Source of the DNA: Nitrosomonas sp.
GTDB lineage: Bacteria; Pseudomonadota; Gammaproteobacteria; Burkholderiales; Nitrosomonadaceae
Direction: 5' to 3'
Length of the DNA stretch: 61,097 nucleotides
Assembly (NCBI RefSeq): GCF_022842015.1
Contig: NZ_JALHQJ010000007.1
Location: forward strand, 1-61,097
Shown one piece after another: positions 51,907 to 60,600 of this stretch. The translations under genes were made by a program, and so were the position numbers. The notes beneath the pieces were generated by a model. That model did no database searches, was not told the origin of the DNA, and was given only the letters and a program-made list of their open reading frames with translations. Position 1 is the first letter of the stretch, and every line of letters begins with the position of its first letter.

Positions 51907-52167
51907 ATGGATGCACTTTCAGCAAATGAAGCAAAAACTCAATTTGGTGACATGCTGTTAAAAGCGCAGCGTGCCCCAATTCAAATTAACAAAAACGGGA
52001 AACCAGTTGCTGTAGTCATCTCGATGGATGAATACGAAAGCATTGAGGCGCTCAAGCTTCGATTTTTGCAATCGAGAGCCGTCCAAGCCCAAATGGATAT
52101 CAAGGCGGGCAACATCGTTGATGGCGATTCTTTTTTTGGTACATTAGAAACTGATCAGTACGACTAA
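51907..52167 (+). CDS. Phd/YefM-type antitoxin
   Basis: 86 residues from ATG 51907 with AAGG 8 bp upstream. The open frame continues further back, but that part has no antitoxin similarity. ALSANEAKTQFGDMLLKAQRAPIQINKNGKPVAVVISMDEYESIEAL is the classic Phd fold. GATTCGATTATAATGAACG and the following ATTCGAACG half sites just upstream are candidate operator elements. Its stop overlaps the toxin start. Confidence 0.88.
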   Translation: MDALSANEAKTQFGDMLLKAQRAPIQINKNGKPVAVVISMDEYESIEALKLRFLQSRAVQAQMDIKAGNIVDGDSFFGTLETDQYD

Positions 52168-52475
52168 TGCCTGGTTTTCGTTTAACCCCAGATGCTCAGA
52201 CCGACCTTATTGAAATACGCCGTTTTACGATCAGACAATGGAGCAAAGCGCAGTCGCAAAAATATTTATCAGAACTTCAGCAAACGATTCGATTGCTGGC
52301 TGAAACACCTTCTCTCAGTAAATCAAGGCCAGATGTTGGACCGAAAGTATTAAGTTTTCCCTGCTCAAGTCATGTCATTTACTACGTTGTGTATGAGCAA
52401 CAATTGGTTGTATTCGGCGTATTGCATAAACGCATGGTGCCATTTAACCACCTTACTGTGCGAGAGACGTTTTAA
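52167..52475 (+). CDS. RelE/ParE-type toxin
   Basis: 102 residues: FRLTPDAQTDLIEIRRFTIRQWSKAQSQKYLSELQQTIRLLAETPSLSKSRPDVGPKVLSFPCSSHVIYYVVYEQQLVVFGVLHKRMVP has the ParE plan, ending in the VLHKRM block. Overlaps the Phd-type gene by one base. The third toxin-antitoxin module of the plasmid. Confidence 0.88.
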   Translation: MPGFRLTPDAQTDLIEIRRFTIRQWSKAQSQKYLSELQQTIRLLAETPSLSKSRPDVGPKVLSFPCSSHVIYYVVYEQQLVVFGVLHKRMVPFNHLTVRETF

Positions 52476-52624
52476 TATGTAATAACTACCCCTATATTAA
52501 ACAACAAATTCCTTTCTGCGCCTGCGTTGTGCCGATTTCTCTACGCTTATTTTTCCTATAGTGCTTATACAACCCCTCTTTGCGCTAAAGATAATCCGGA
52601 CAGATCATCAGCTCTGCTGCTTAT

Positions 52625-52735
52625 TTTCAATAGTTAACTAATAGATAACTATAACATAAAGTTATCTATTAGTTATTGATAATATAACAAACAGATACCT
52701 ATACAATAACTACTTACGGTGATGAAAAAGATAAT
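52625..52735. repeat. AGTTATC-type repeat field, part 1
   Basis: AT-rich stretch with several copies of AGTTA(T/A)C and its complement GATAACT, e.g. AGTTAACTAATAGATAACTA and AAGTTATCTATTAGTTATTG. A unit with ACAATAACTA then GTGATGAAAA and GATAATT at 52700-52730 recurs at 53419-53450. See the parts at 53335 and 53750; all lie upstream of parA. Confidence 0.7.
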
Positions 52736-52754
52736 TAATAATAGGTAAGCCCCC

Positions 52755-53273
52755 GGCAGAGCCCTGTCTTTTGATCACAACTCAGCGAACACAACCGTGC
52801 CAAACAGTGTCCCATCTGGGGCGTCCCGTGCACTTGGTATCAGCAAATCCACCCAGTTATGAAATGGCGTAAAACGCCCAATGCGCAGACGGCGGAATCT
52901 TTGGCAAGGGATGGCTGTGCTCTATCGATAACCACAACACTTTCCATTCGTCTTTGCTTAGCACCGTTTCACACGCCATTTCAGGTACGTCGATGTGTGC
53001 ATCCAGACGTTCTCTTAGTTGCAGTAAACACGGTAAAAATGCCGTGATGACCAGCATCCGTTCCAGATTTTCCACCGTTTGAAACCGTTGTCGCTCCATA
53101 CCAACACCACTCTTACACGCCTTGTGATAGTTTTCAATGCACCAGCGCAGCTCTCGTAATAGCGCGCACCACTTACCGTGCCTCCTCCGCGCTATTGATG
53201 CCCTCTGTCAGAGCGTATATTCGAGACCAGGAAAAGGAAAATTAACGTTATGATCAGCCCCCCGGCTCTGCTG
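52755..53273 (-). pseudogene. IS4-family transposase remnant
   Basis: Minus-strand reading gives LRELRWCIENYHKACKSGVG, ERQRFQTVENLERMLVITAFLPCLLQLRERL, VLSKDEWKVLWLSIEHSHPLPKIPPSAHWAF, the C-terminal part of a Tn5/IS50-like transposase, then stops and frame changes. The ends GGCAGAGCC (52755) and GGCTCTGCT (53265) are roughly inverted. Only about 500 bp remain, without the catalytic triad's first part. It was inserted into, and now splits, the AGTTATC repeat field. Confidence 0.7.
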
Positions 53274-53334
53274 GAAGTAATTTAACTTAAAACCATACCA
53301 CAGTTACCTAAAAGAAAACCAAAAGTTATGGTTC

Positions 53335-53545
53335 ATACATAGTTAACTATTATATAACTATATATTATAGTTATATAATAGTTATCAAACGATTACCAAA
53401 CAGTTACTGACACAATAACTATTTTCTGTGATGAAAAGATAATTTAAAACTTTACTACAGTTATCTAATAGGTAACTATGTATTTCAATAAATACCTAAT
53501 AGGTAACAACAAAATAACTTTATGTTATCATTAGTGTTCCGTTAA
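53335..53545. repeat. AGTTATC-type repeat field, part 2
   Basis: At least eight AGTTA(T/A)C-type words on both strands, including the near-palindromic ATAGTTATATAATAGTTATC and CAGTTATCTAATAGGTAACT. The unit ACAATAACTA ... GTGATGAAAAGATAATT matches part 1. No gene. From 53546 to 53750 the sequence is AT-rich without clear repeats. Confidence 0.7.
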
Positions 53546-53749
53546 CGTATACTTACAACATAGGAAATTAATTCATAAATTACAATTGACTATAACAATA
53601 TGAGATCGCAAAGATTCCACATTTCATAAAACAAACCTCAAAATTTTGTAGTTAAAATGAAATTATTTGTTGATAACATTATTCTTATCTGCTTATTAAA
53701 TAGGGAAAAGATAGTTTTTTTAAGTGATGGTTAATGAGATACCAGTGTT

Positions 53750-53875
53750 ATGTTATAGTTATCATTTAGTTATCTAGTTGATAACTGTTTTACTGCGATA
53801 AAAAGATATATTGTTATCTTTTAGTTCTATAGTGTATAACTATTAGATATAGTTATCTCTTTGGTAACTACTGAT
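53750..53875. repeat. AGTTATC-type repeat field, part 3, adjoining parA
   Basis: ATAGTTATCATTTAGTTATCT, GTTGATAACTG, TGTTATCTTTTAG, TATAACTATTAG, ATAGTTATCTCTTTGG and GTAACTA follow one another at roughly 20-25 bp intervals, up to the parA ribosome-binding site (GAGGAG at 53876). The position fits an operator/centromere bound by the small parA partner. Confidence 0.75.
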
Positions 53876-53891
53876 AGAGGAGTGGGGATAT

Positions 53892-54614
53892 ATGCCTGTT
53901 ATAGTTTTTGCATCAAGTAAGGGAGGGGCAGGGAAGACAACAGCTTGTGTTGTTCTTGCTTGTGAGCTTGCCAGACAAGGTTATGATAAGAATATAGAGG
54001 TTTCTTTAATTGATGCAGACCCGAACCAGCATAGCGCAGCATGGGCAAAGCTGGATGGTAAACCCAGTAATATACGATTATATGAAAATGTTACAGAAGA
54101 AAATATTCTAGATGTTATTGATCAGGCACAGGAACAAACACCATTTGTTCTGGTTGACCTAGAAGGAGTTGCAAGTAGTGCAGTAGTTGGTGCAATAAGT
54201 CGTGCCGATCTTGTAATAGTCCCTTGTCAAGCTTCACAGAATGATGCTAAGGAAGCTGTTAAAACCATTAAAACTATTAAGTATGGGGCGAATATTGCTC
54301 GCCGCGAAATTCCTTTCTCTGTTATGTTTACTCGGTTAAGTGCAGCAATTATTACTAAGACAGGTAAGTATCTTACACAGTCATTTGATGAGGCTGGTAT
54401 AGATATACTTAAATGTTCTTTAATTGATAGGGAGGCATTTAAATCTATTTTTTCTTTTGGTGGTTCAGTTAATACCCTGAAAACTGAAAATAGAAAAGAA
54501 CAATTAAGTATAGATAAAGCCGCTAAAAACTCTGAAAATTATGCTGAAGAGATTAAAAGGTTATTAAAAAAAGGTATTAAACAGCATTTTGAAAGGAGCA
54601 TTACAAATGTCTAA
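53892..54614 (+). CDS. parA: ParA partition ATPase (short type)
   Basis: 240 residues. VIVFASSKGGAGKTTACVVLACELARQG holds the deviant Walker A (KGGAGKTT), VSLIDADPNQHSAAWAKL the A' motif, FVLVDLEG the Walker B. There is no N-terminal HTH, so this is a type Ib ATPase, which normally works with a small non-ParB partner. GAGGAG 11-16 bp before the ATG. The next gene overlaps by 8 bp. It moves plasmid copies apart on the nucleoid. Confidence 0.9.
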   Translation: MPVIVFASSKGGAGKTTACVVLACELARQGYDKNIEVSLIDADPNQHSAAWAKLDGKPSNIRLYENVTEENILDVIDQAQEQTPFVLVDLEGVASSAVVGAISRADLVIVPCQASQNDAKEAVKTIKTIKYGANIARREIPFSVMFTRLSAAIITKTGKYLTQSFDEAGIDILKCSLIDREAFKSIFSFGGSVNTLKTENRKEQLSIDKAAKNSENYAEEIKRLLKKGIKQHFERSITNV

Positions 54615-54960
54615 TGACCGCGCATCATTGGGTTTAAATGAGGAACAAATAGATCTTGAAGAACTTGTAATTAAAGGGCAACAACCCCATAAGCTAACCT
54701 TAGATCAACAGAAGACTATGGAAAGAGAAGGGGCGAAACTTGGTTTTGTTAGTCGTCAACCAAAAAAACGTCGAAGGGTTTCTCCTTATACAGCACAGTT
54801 TGGGGGAAAGTGTCGAGAGGGTATGAAAACTTTATTTCAGGATATAGGTGAGCATTTGGGTTGTTATGATACTGAAACCTTAGAAAAAGCCATATTGGCA
54901 TTACTCGAAAAAGAAGCTTTAGAAGATTTAGAAAAGCGTTTTAGAGAAATTACAAAATGA
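54607..54960 (+). CDS. Small partition partner, probable centromere-binding protein
   Basis: 117 residues from ATG 54607 (GAAAGGAGC 8-16 bp upstream). Basic patch KKRRRVSPYTAQFGGKCREGMKTLFQDIGEHLGCYDTETLEKAILALLEKEALEDLEKRF is compatible with a ribbon-helix-helix or helical DNA-binding domain, preceded by a flexible acidic N-terminus. Size, overlap with parA and the repeat field upstream suggest a ParG/ParB-small analogue; the family name is not recognised. Confidence 0.6.
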   Translation: MSNDRASLGLNEEQIDLEELVIKGQQPHKLTLDQQKTMEREGAKLGFVSRQPKKRRRVSPYTAQFGGKCREGMKTLFQDIGEHLGCYDTETLEKAILALLEKEALEDLEKRFREITK

Positions 54961-54967
54961 TTTATAT

Positions 54968-55318
54968 TCACAATTTAATTCTTTGACGGAGTTTCTTAGT
55001 AACTTCAGTTGTACTTGTTTTGTTGTTTTCGTACTTAATATTCATCATATGGCCTGTTTCGGGGATTTGGTCGAAACAGCTTAAATCATGCTTAATATAT
55101 TGAGATCCATTCTTTTGATAAAGCACATTTTCTTTTTTGTCGATATGGATAACTTCTCCAATATTGTCTTTTGATTGGTCTGCATCAATAGCGTTGTATA
55201 AGTTATATACGCCAGGCTTTATGCCTTCAGCTTTGCATACTTTCTCTGTTTTCCATTCGCCGACAAAATCGTTTTGTACTAATTTTTGGCCATTCATAAC
55301 AAGTAATCGTTTTTTCAT
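54968..55318 (-). CDS. KfrB-domain-like protein, copy 2
   Basis: 116 residues, paralogue of 726-1067: MKKRLLVMNGQKLVQNDFVGEWKTEKVCKAEGIKPGVYNLYNA, then IHIDKKENVLYQKNGSQYIKHDLSCF. This copy carries the family pattern more clearly (PGVYNLY, YQ...YIKHD). It is convergent with the parA operon and its start lies 330 bp from the DnaA box. Probably a plasmid stability or regulatory protein; function unknown. Confidence 0.6.
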   Translation of the reverse strand: MKKRLLVMNGQKLVQNDFVGEWKTEKVCKAEGIKPGVYNLYNAIDADQSKDNIGEVIHIDKKENVLYQKNGSQYIKHDLSCFDQIPETGHMMNIKYENNKTSTTEVTKKLRQRIKL

Positions 55319-55650
55319 ATCTAAGTTTCAATAATTTTAAACACGAATCTCGTAATCACCGTTTTTTCTTGGCGTAAATTATTTGTACTAGGTTTTTAAT
55401 AATCGAGGCCAATTTATATTTAAATGGATTTAATGAGGGTTTAACGAGGTTAAAATAGGTTATGGTACCATCCCGTTGTATGTTGTTATTAGATTGTCTT
55501 GTAGTAGATTTATAATGACTTGTAGGAGGGGTTTTAATACTTTAGTTATGCTGTAACTTTTAAATATATTCTTTAGGGATTATTATACATTTTAAATAAT
55601 ATTCTTGTGATTGCTTATTTATATGATTAAAAGAAGAAAAGAATAGGAAG

Positions 55651-55659
55651 TTATCCACA
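55651..55659 (+). promoter_or_regulatory. DnaA box
   Basis: TTATCCACA, the perfect consensus DnaA-binding 9-mer, 51 bp before the first iteron, inside AT-rich DNA. Marks the origin side where DnaA helps open the duplex. Confidence 0.8.
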
Positions 55660-55710
55660 GGATGATAAATCAATTATATCAATATATTGCGAACAAAATT
55701 ATATTTTAAC

Positions 55711-55997
55711 TGTGAGCTATACCAATAACATGGGATTTAACTGTGAGTTATACCTATAACTAAAGGGTCTAATTGTGAGTTATACCTCTAAGATGTGTGA
55801 GTTAAACCTATATGATCTGTGTGTTTAAGCTATAGATGTGTGAGTTAAACCTATATCATCGAAGCTTCTCTGTGGGTCAAACCTATAACATTGATATTAA
55901 TTGTGAGTTATACCTATAACTAACTGTGGATTAGACCTATAACTTCTGGTTCCGAATGTGAGTTATACCTATAACATGTGTGAGTTACACCTATAAC
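55711..55997 (+). repeat. oriV: Replication iterons, main array
   Basis: Eleven direct 19-bp units, consensus TGTGAGTTATACCTATAAC, starting at 55711, 55742, 55774, 55796, 55818 (degenerate), 55839, 55871, 55902, 55925, 55957 and 55979. Start-to-start distances alternate around 22 and 32 bp, i.e. about two or three helical turns, so bound initiators line up on one face. Variants swap TA/AA at the centre. The AT-rich region and DnaA box are at the left. The initiator gene lies to the right, on the minus strand, with its 3' end towards the array. Confidence 0.9.
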
Positions 55998-56139
55998 TTC
56001 TGCCCAAATTCCGCGATTGGATTCTTATTCTCTTCCTTTAGGGTACCGAAGTAAATTAATGGTAGCGGAAATAGGTAGGAAACAGTGAATTTGATGGTGA
56101 GTGCGAGCATAACAGCATTATTTTGCTGTTATCAATAGG

Positions 56140-56650
56140 CTATGTCGTATAATTATTTGTTGAAAATTTATTAACTATATGGAGAGCATGCAAAACCGGG
56201 AAGCTAAGCCGCCTTTTTGAGCATCTCATTGTTCTCCACCTGGAAGCAGGGATATCATTATTTAAATGTTTGCTCCAATTCGTCGTTGAGCACCCTGGCT
56301 CGAATCTGTATAAGTAAATGTGCAACCTTTTCTGGCTCTATTGCATTTGTTGTCGCTTGGCTAAGAATTTGGTAACGACATAGTTTACGGTTGATTCAAT
56401 GAAAGCTAAACTGATTCGGTCGCCCGGGCGATAGCGCTCAGCGTAGTTTGCGATAAATGCATGATTATTGGCATTTTACGTATGAGATTTTTCAACCGCT
56501 CCAGCCCATAGACAAATTTTCCAAACAATGTCAATTCAGTGTTTGCCGTTAATAATTTATCCGTATCTTCCACTCTGAACGGAAGCACGCTTTGCACCAA
56601 AGTTCCCATTGCCTTGCTTCCTCTTGTCCTCCAGGGGGTGAATGTTACGA
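56140..56650 (-). pseudogene. Transposase remnants within the origin region
   Basis: Minus-strand fragments: LPFRVEDTDKLLTANTELTLFGKFVYGLERL (56500-56609), like the start of an IS transposase, and further on ARVLNDELEQTF and FQVENNEMLKKAA (56210-56310), like its end, with stops between. The central part is deleted. The relic separates the main iteron array from the three units at 56740-56814. IS family not certain (IS4/IS1380-like). Confidence 0.55.
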
Positions 56651-56739
56651 TGGTCTTGATTCTACCAAACCACTTATGAGACGGGGCATTCTTTTACGTC
56701 AAGATTCTTGAATTTCGGATCTTGGGTTCTGGTTTCGTA

Positions 56740-56814
56740 TGTGAGGTAAACCTATAACATGTGTGATCTAAACCTATAACCAATAAATACGAAAGTGTGG
56801 TTTAAACTCATGAC
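56740..56814 (+). repeat. Replication iterons, outlying group next to rep
   Basis: TGTGAGGTAAACCTATAAC at 56740, TGTGATCTAAACCTATAAC at 56762 and a weak TGTGGTTTAAACTCATGAC at 56796 that runs into the rep stop. Same strand and 22-34 bp spacing as the main array. They were probably contiguous with it before the transposon relic arrived, or they serve copy-number control. Confidence 0.75.
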
Positions 56815-57881
56815 TATGTTGTTTTAAAGAGTCTAATGCCTGATTTTTGCGCTATTGTTCTTATATCAGTTGTTCGTTTGTTAGAAGCTATTTGTTCTTT
56901 AATGAATTGTGGTGTTGCTTTAATCGTATATTTGACATCTGTTATGGCGCGTCCAGTTTTGCGTTCGTCCATTTCATAGCAAAGAATAATGCCTTTTTGT
57001 TTTAATTCACTAAAGGCTAATCCAATTTTTCTTCGGTTATCAATTTCCCGTGCTTGTTGCAATAACCCACTCGATTGTTTTATATCTGAGTACATACATG
57101 AATATTCTGTTATGGGACTGGCTTGAGTAAAGCGGTTGATTAGTCGTTTATATAACCATCGTGTTAATTGTTCGTTACAACTCATTAGACGGTCATAGTT
57201 AAATTGTCGATAATCAAGATTGTTTATACTGTGGCTAATGAATAGGGGAAGTCTTGCTATGTGATGATTATCAGTGGAGGCGAGGTATTCTTCACGACCA
57301 ACGGTAACAAGGTCTTGTAAAATAGCGCCTCTCCAGAGCTCTTTACCTCCTTTGCTAAATGTTAGAAGGCAAGAACTCATGACATTGATGCCTTGCTTAA
57401 TTTCATCAATGCTTCTGGATCGTCCTTTTGTTTTAAGCGCTTTTTGTATCATTCCTAATGTGAATCTAATCCAACTTTCTGTTTTTTCAGGGTCATGAAT
57501 AGCATATTGCTGATCACTAAATATCTTTTTCAGCGCTTCTTCTATAAGTTCTTCTGTAACGCCAGGGAAAAAAGCTTTGTATTTTCCATCTTTTTGTTTA
57601 ATCAATGCCGGTTGAATTGAAACTGTGAATTCGTTTCCATTTTCTGTATAGGACCATTCGTACGGTTTTGCTAGTCCATCAATAGTACGTAGCTTTTCAA
57701 CTTGTTTAGCTGTAAAGAAATACTTTGGTATTCGCTCCCAAAGCTCAATCGTGTTAGAAACCTGACTTTGATCATTGGTTACAAATTGAGAAAATAAATC
57801 AAGCTGTAAGCTTTTTATAGGATCTTTGGGTGGCTTTTTCATTTGTTTGACCGTGTTTATTAAAACTGGCACATTTTTCAT
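56814..57881 (-). CDS. repA: Plasmid replication initiator
   Basis: 355 residues from ATG 57881 (GGGAG 10 bp upstream). LWERIPKYFFTAKQVEKLRTIDGLAKPYEWSYTENGNEFTVSIQPALIKQKDGKYKAFFPGVTEELIEEALKKIF is the first domain; RSRSIDEIKQGINVMSSCLLTFSKGGKELWRGAILQDLV and FNYDRLMSCNEQLTRWLYKRLINRF the winged-helix part. It is an iteron-type initiator, but not RK2 TrfA. It should bind the TGTGAGTTA repeats downstream of its own gene. Read towards the origin, so rep transcription could influence initiation. Confidence 0.85.
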   Translation of the reverse strand: MKNVPVLINTVKQMKKPPKDPIKSLQLDLFSQFVTNDQSQVSNTIELWERIPKYFFTAKQVEKLRTIDGLAKPYEWSYTENGNEFTVSIQPALIKQKDGKYKAFFPGVTEELIEEALKKIFSDQQYAIHDPEKTESWIRFTLGMIQKALKTKGRSRSIDEIKQGINVMSSCLLTFSKGGKELWRGAILQDLVTVGREEYLASTDNHHIARLPLFISHSINNLDYRQFNYDRLMSCNEQLTRWLYKRLINRFTQASPITEYSCMYSDIKQSSGLLQQAREIDNRRKIGLAFSELKQKGIILCYEMDERKTGRAITDVKYTIKATPQFIKEQIASNKRTTDIRTIAQKSGIRLFKTT

Positions 57882-58024
57882 TAAAAGCAAACTCCCTTTA
57901 TAAACCCTAAAAATGGATTAGAAGGTTTTTTTACTTAAACCCTTCTTTGCCAAATTCCAGTATAAAGAATATTAGCTAAATAATACAACCATTATTTCGG
58001 TTGTTTTTGTGCCTGTTTCTTAAA

Positions 58025-58933
58025 TTAATCACCTTTAATTGTTTTTCCAAACGTAACGAGCTTGTTGAGTAAATAGGCTAATTGATTTTTTTCTTCTTTA
58101 CTTAACAGCGTCAGTGTTTTATCCAGAACACTGTTTTTATTATTTATAATTACATAAAACTCATCGATCAATTTTACCATTGTAGCCATTGGAGGAATGG
58201 ATTTAGTCACCGGATTAGAATTCACGGATACAGCAGTTACATCTTCATGAGTAATATCATTTGATTCTTGATAATGTGTATCTTTATTTTTTATAAATTC
58301 GCGGAAAAGTCTAATTGAACTGCGAGTTATCTCTTGATCTGGATTATTTAACCATTTAGTTAATCTTGCTTGATCCTGCTTGTAAGCTCTTAAGAGATCG
58401 TTAATAACGATCACATCACGAATTTCACCCGAATTGAATAATTTCGCGATTGGATCAGGTAAATTCAGTAAATTGAGATGTTGTGACACAAACGCTTCCG
58501 ATTTTCCAATTTCGTTGGCAACTTCCACGCTCTTTAACCCTTTGGATACCTGCCGACCGATAAAATCGGCTATTTCTCTTGGCGTTAAATTGTCTCGTTG
58601 CAGGTTCTCAATCAATTGATCTGATTGCGTATAATCTGAATCAATGAATGCAGGGATTGATTCTTTCCCGGCAAGAATAGAGGCACGAAAACGACGTGCC
58701 CCATGATTAATGATGAAATACCCATCCTTTTGTAAATTGGGATGCACAGAAATGGGTGTTTTTACTCCACGCAGACGAATAGTATCTGCAAGCTCCTGTA
58801 AGGTAACGGGGTCAAATTCATTACGAGGCTGATTAGGGTCTTCTTCAATTAAATCCAAGGCCAGTTCTAGTGAGGCTACTGTGCTGATTTTATCTTTTTG
58901 AGTTGTTTTTAATGTTCCAGCTGTTTTCTTCAT
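58025..58933 (-). CDS. ParB/KorB-like protein
   Basis: 302 residues. IEEDPNQPRNEFDPVTLQELADTIRLRGVKTPISVHP and INHGARRFRASILAGKESIPAFI form the ParB CTPase domain (GARRFRA motif). IENLQRDNLTPREIADFIGRQVSKGLKSVEVANEIGKSEAFVSQHLNLLNLP is the HTH. The C-terminal dimer region is separate. No parA stands beside it, so it may act as a KorB-type global repressor for trbA/trbB and rep as well as in partition. Divergent from trbA with a palindrome between. Confidence 0.88.
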   Translation of the reverse strand: MKKTAGTLKTTQKDKISTVASLELALDLIEEDPNQPRNEFDPVTLQELADTIRLRGVKTPISVHPNLQKDGYFIINHGARRFRASILAGKESIPAFIDSDYTQSDQLIENLQRDNLTPREIADFIGRQVSKGLKSVEVANEIGKSEAFVSQHLNLLNLPDPIAKLFNSGEIRDVIVINDLLRAYKQDQARLTKWLNNPDQEITRSSIRLFREFIKNKDTHYQESNDITHEDVTAVSVNSNPVTKSIPPMATMVKLIDEFYVIINNKNSVLDKTLTLLSKEEKNQLAYLLNKLVTFGKTIKGD

Positions 58934-59059
58934 GACTTTTGTAAGTAATTTATATTACGTAATTTTATTTATACATAACCAGTTCGGTAATTTAACATTC
59001 TTTATTATCAGTTTTTTTTGGTATACAGTGGCGGGCTCATGGTGTAAGTTAATGTTTAT

Positions 59060-59078
59060 GTGCGACATATTGTCGCAC
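59060..59078. promoter_or_regulatory. Palindrome between parB/korB and trbA
   Basis: GTGCGACA-TAT-TGTCGCAC, perfect 8-bp arms, the only copy seen. Sits in the divergent promoter region; candidate site for TrbA or the ParB/KorB-like protein. Confidence 0.65.
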
Positions 59079-59172
59079 CTGGTCATATTTTTAAGTTTAA
59101 AGTTGTTCTCAAACAATGGGTTGACTTTACCAGATAAAGAAACAGACTACATTTATTAAATGGATCGATAAC

Positions 59173-59553
59173 TTGTACAATAAAATTCTTCTAACAAACA
59201 TATTACGTCTAATCGAAGAACTGGGCATCAATAAAAAAGAACTGTCTGAAAGATCAGGTGTTTCAACATCTTTTATGTCTGATCTGACGCATGATAAAGC
59301 CAATCCATCACTTAGGATCATGGAATCCATTGCCGATGCTTTGGAAACACCACTTCCAGCACTTCTGGAGCTGACAAATATTGATAAAGAAGTCGTGGAT
59401 GAACTCATGAAAGGCAAGCCCCAATCAAGATTGCCAGAAGGGTATGTTCACGTTAGTGCGCTACTTACTGATTTTCAGGCATATCAAGTATCTCTTTGGA
59501 ATGAAGAGAATAAGAAACAGGTATTAACCCGTAAAAAAAGAAAAGTAAAATAG
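59173..59553 (+). CDS. trbA: TrbA-like transcriptional repressor
   Basis: 126 residues from TTG 59173. LTNILRLIEELGINKKELSERSGVSTSFMSDLTHDKANPSLRIMESIADALETPLPALLE is the XRE-type HTH of TrbA, and LPEGYVHVSALLTDFQAYQVSLWNEENKK its C-terminal part as in IncP TrbA. Represses transfer operons. The TTG start is unusual but supported: the upstream ATG (59160) meets a stop at once. First gene before trbB, as in RP4. Confidence 0.88.
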   Translation: MYNKILLTNILRLIEELGINKKELSERSGVSTSFMSDLTHDKANPSLRIMESIADALETPLPALLELTNIDKEVVDELMKGKPQSRLPEGYVHVSALLTDFQAYQVSLWNEENKKQVLTRKKRKVK

Positions 59554-59581
59554 TAGTTGCATTAATTAGTATCTCGTTATA

Positions 59582-59601
59582 TTGTTAATTAAGTTTAACA
59601 A
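59582..59601. promoter_or_regulatory. Inverted repeat in the trbB leader
   Basis: TTGTTAA-TTAAGT-TTAACAA, 18 bp before the trbB ATG, a likely operator for transfer repression. Confidence 0.5.
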
Positions 59602-59618
59602 ATAAACGGGATATATCC

Positions 59619-60581
59619 ATGTTAGATTCTGAAGATAGTTGCGCGACGCTGAAAGACAGAGCCAAGCGAAAGCTGGATCGAGACATGGGACCATTACTAA
59701 TCAATGCGCTGAATGATCCCCAAACGGTTGAATTAATGGTCAACGCGGATGGTCGCGTCTGGCTTGAAAAACTGGGTGAGACAATGGCGTGTATCGGTGA
59801 TCTGCGGCCAGCCCAGGCCGAAGCCATTATCAAAACAGTCGCCGGATACCACAGCAAAGAAGTCACCAAGCTAAAACCCATTATTGAAGGCGAGTTTCCA
59901 CTCGATGGTTCTCGTTTCGCCGGACAACTTCCTCCCGTAGTGTCATCCCCAACATTCGCTATCCGCAAAAAAGCGGTTGCGATATTCACGCTAGAACAAT
60001 ATGTTGAGCAAAGAATGATGACGGTTAAGCAATGCCAGAAAATCAAATCTGCCGTTGCAGAACATCGCAACATCCTTGTTGTGGGTGGCACCGGCTCCGG
60101 TAAAACCACACTGGTTAATGCAATCATCAATGAAATGGTCAACCATGATCCGACTGAGCGGATTTTCATCATTGAAGATACCGGGGAGATTCAATGTGCT
60201 GCAGAGAATTTTGTTCAATACCACACGTCATTAGATGTTTCGATGACCCAACTACTCAAAACAACGCTGCGCATGCGTCCAGATCGAATACTGGTAGGGG
60301 AGGTGAGGGGTGAGGAAGCACTGGATTTACTCGATGCCTGGAATACAGGCCATGAAGGTGGAGCGGCCACACTACACGCCAATGATGCACTTTCAGGACT
60401 AACCAGATTAAATTCATTAATTACACGTAACAAATCAGCACCGGCGGATATTGATGCACTAATCGGAGAAGTTGTGCATTTGGTCGTGCATATATTGCGC
60501 ACACCAACGGGACGTCGTATTCAGGAAATCATAGAAGTAGATGGTCACAGGCGGGGTAGTTTCCGCATCAAAAAATTCTAA
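59619..60581 (+). CDS. trbB: TrbB secretion ATPase (VirB11-like)
   Basis: 320 residues. [18 protein letters not shown] (Walker A at 156-164), [11 protein letters not shown] (Walker B-like), [39 protein letters not shown] (His box) are the full set of the VirB11 family. Hexameric traffic ATPase on the inner face of the mating channel. First gene of the trb operon. Confidence 0.95.
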   Translation: MLDSEDSCATLKDRAKRKLDRDMGPLLINALNDPQTVELMVNADGRVWLEKLGETMACIGDLRPAQAEAIIKTVAGYHSKEVTKLKPIIEGEFPLDGSRFAGQLPPVVSSPTFAIRKKAVAIFTLEQYVEQRMMTVKQCQKIKSAVAEHRNILVVGGTGSGKTTLVNAIINEMVNHDPTERIFIIEDTGEIQCAAENFVQYHTSLDVSMTQLLKTTLRMRPDRILVGEVRGEEALDLLDAWNTGHEGGAATLHANDALSGLTRLNSLITRNKSAPADIDALIGEVVHLVVHILRTPTGRRIQEIIEVDGHRRGSFRIKKF

Positions 60582-60600
60582 ATCAAAAAAGAGGTATTCA

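Noticed and set aside
55711-55997. Regular short repeats that could suggest a CRISPR array
   Set aside because: Gaps are only about 3-13 bp and not spacer-like, units vary, and the array sits beside a DnaA box and a rep gene. They are iterons.
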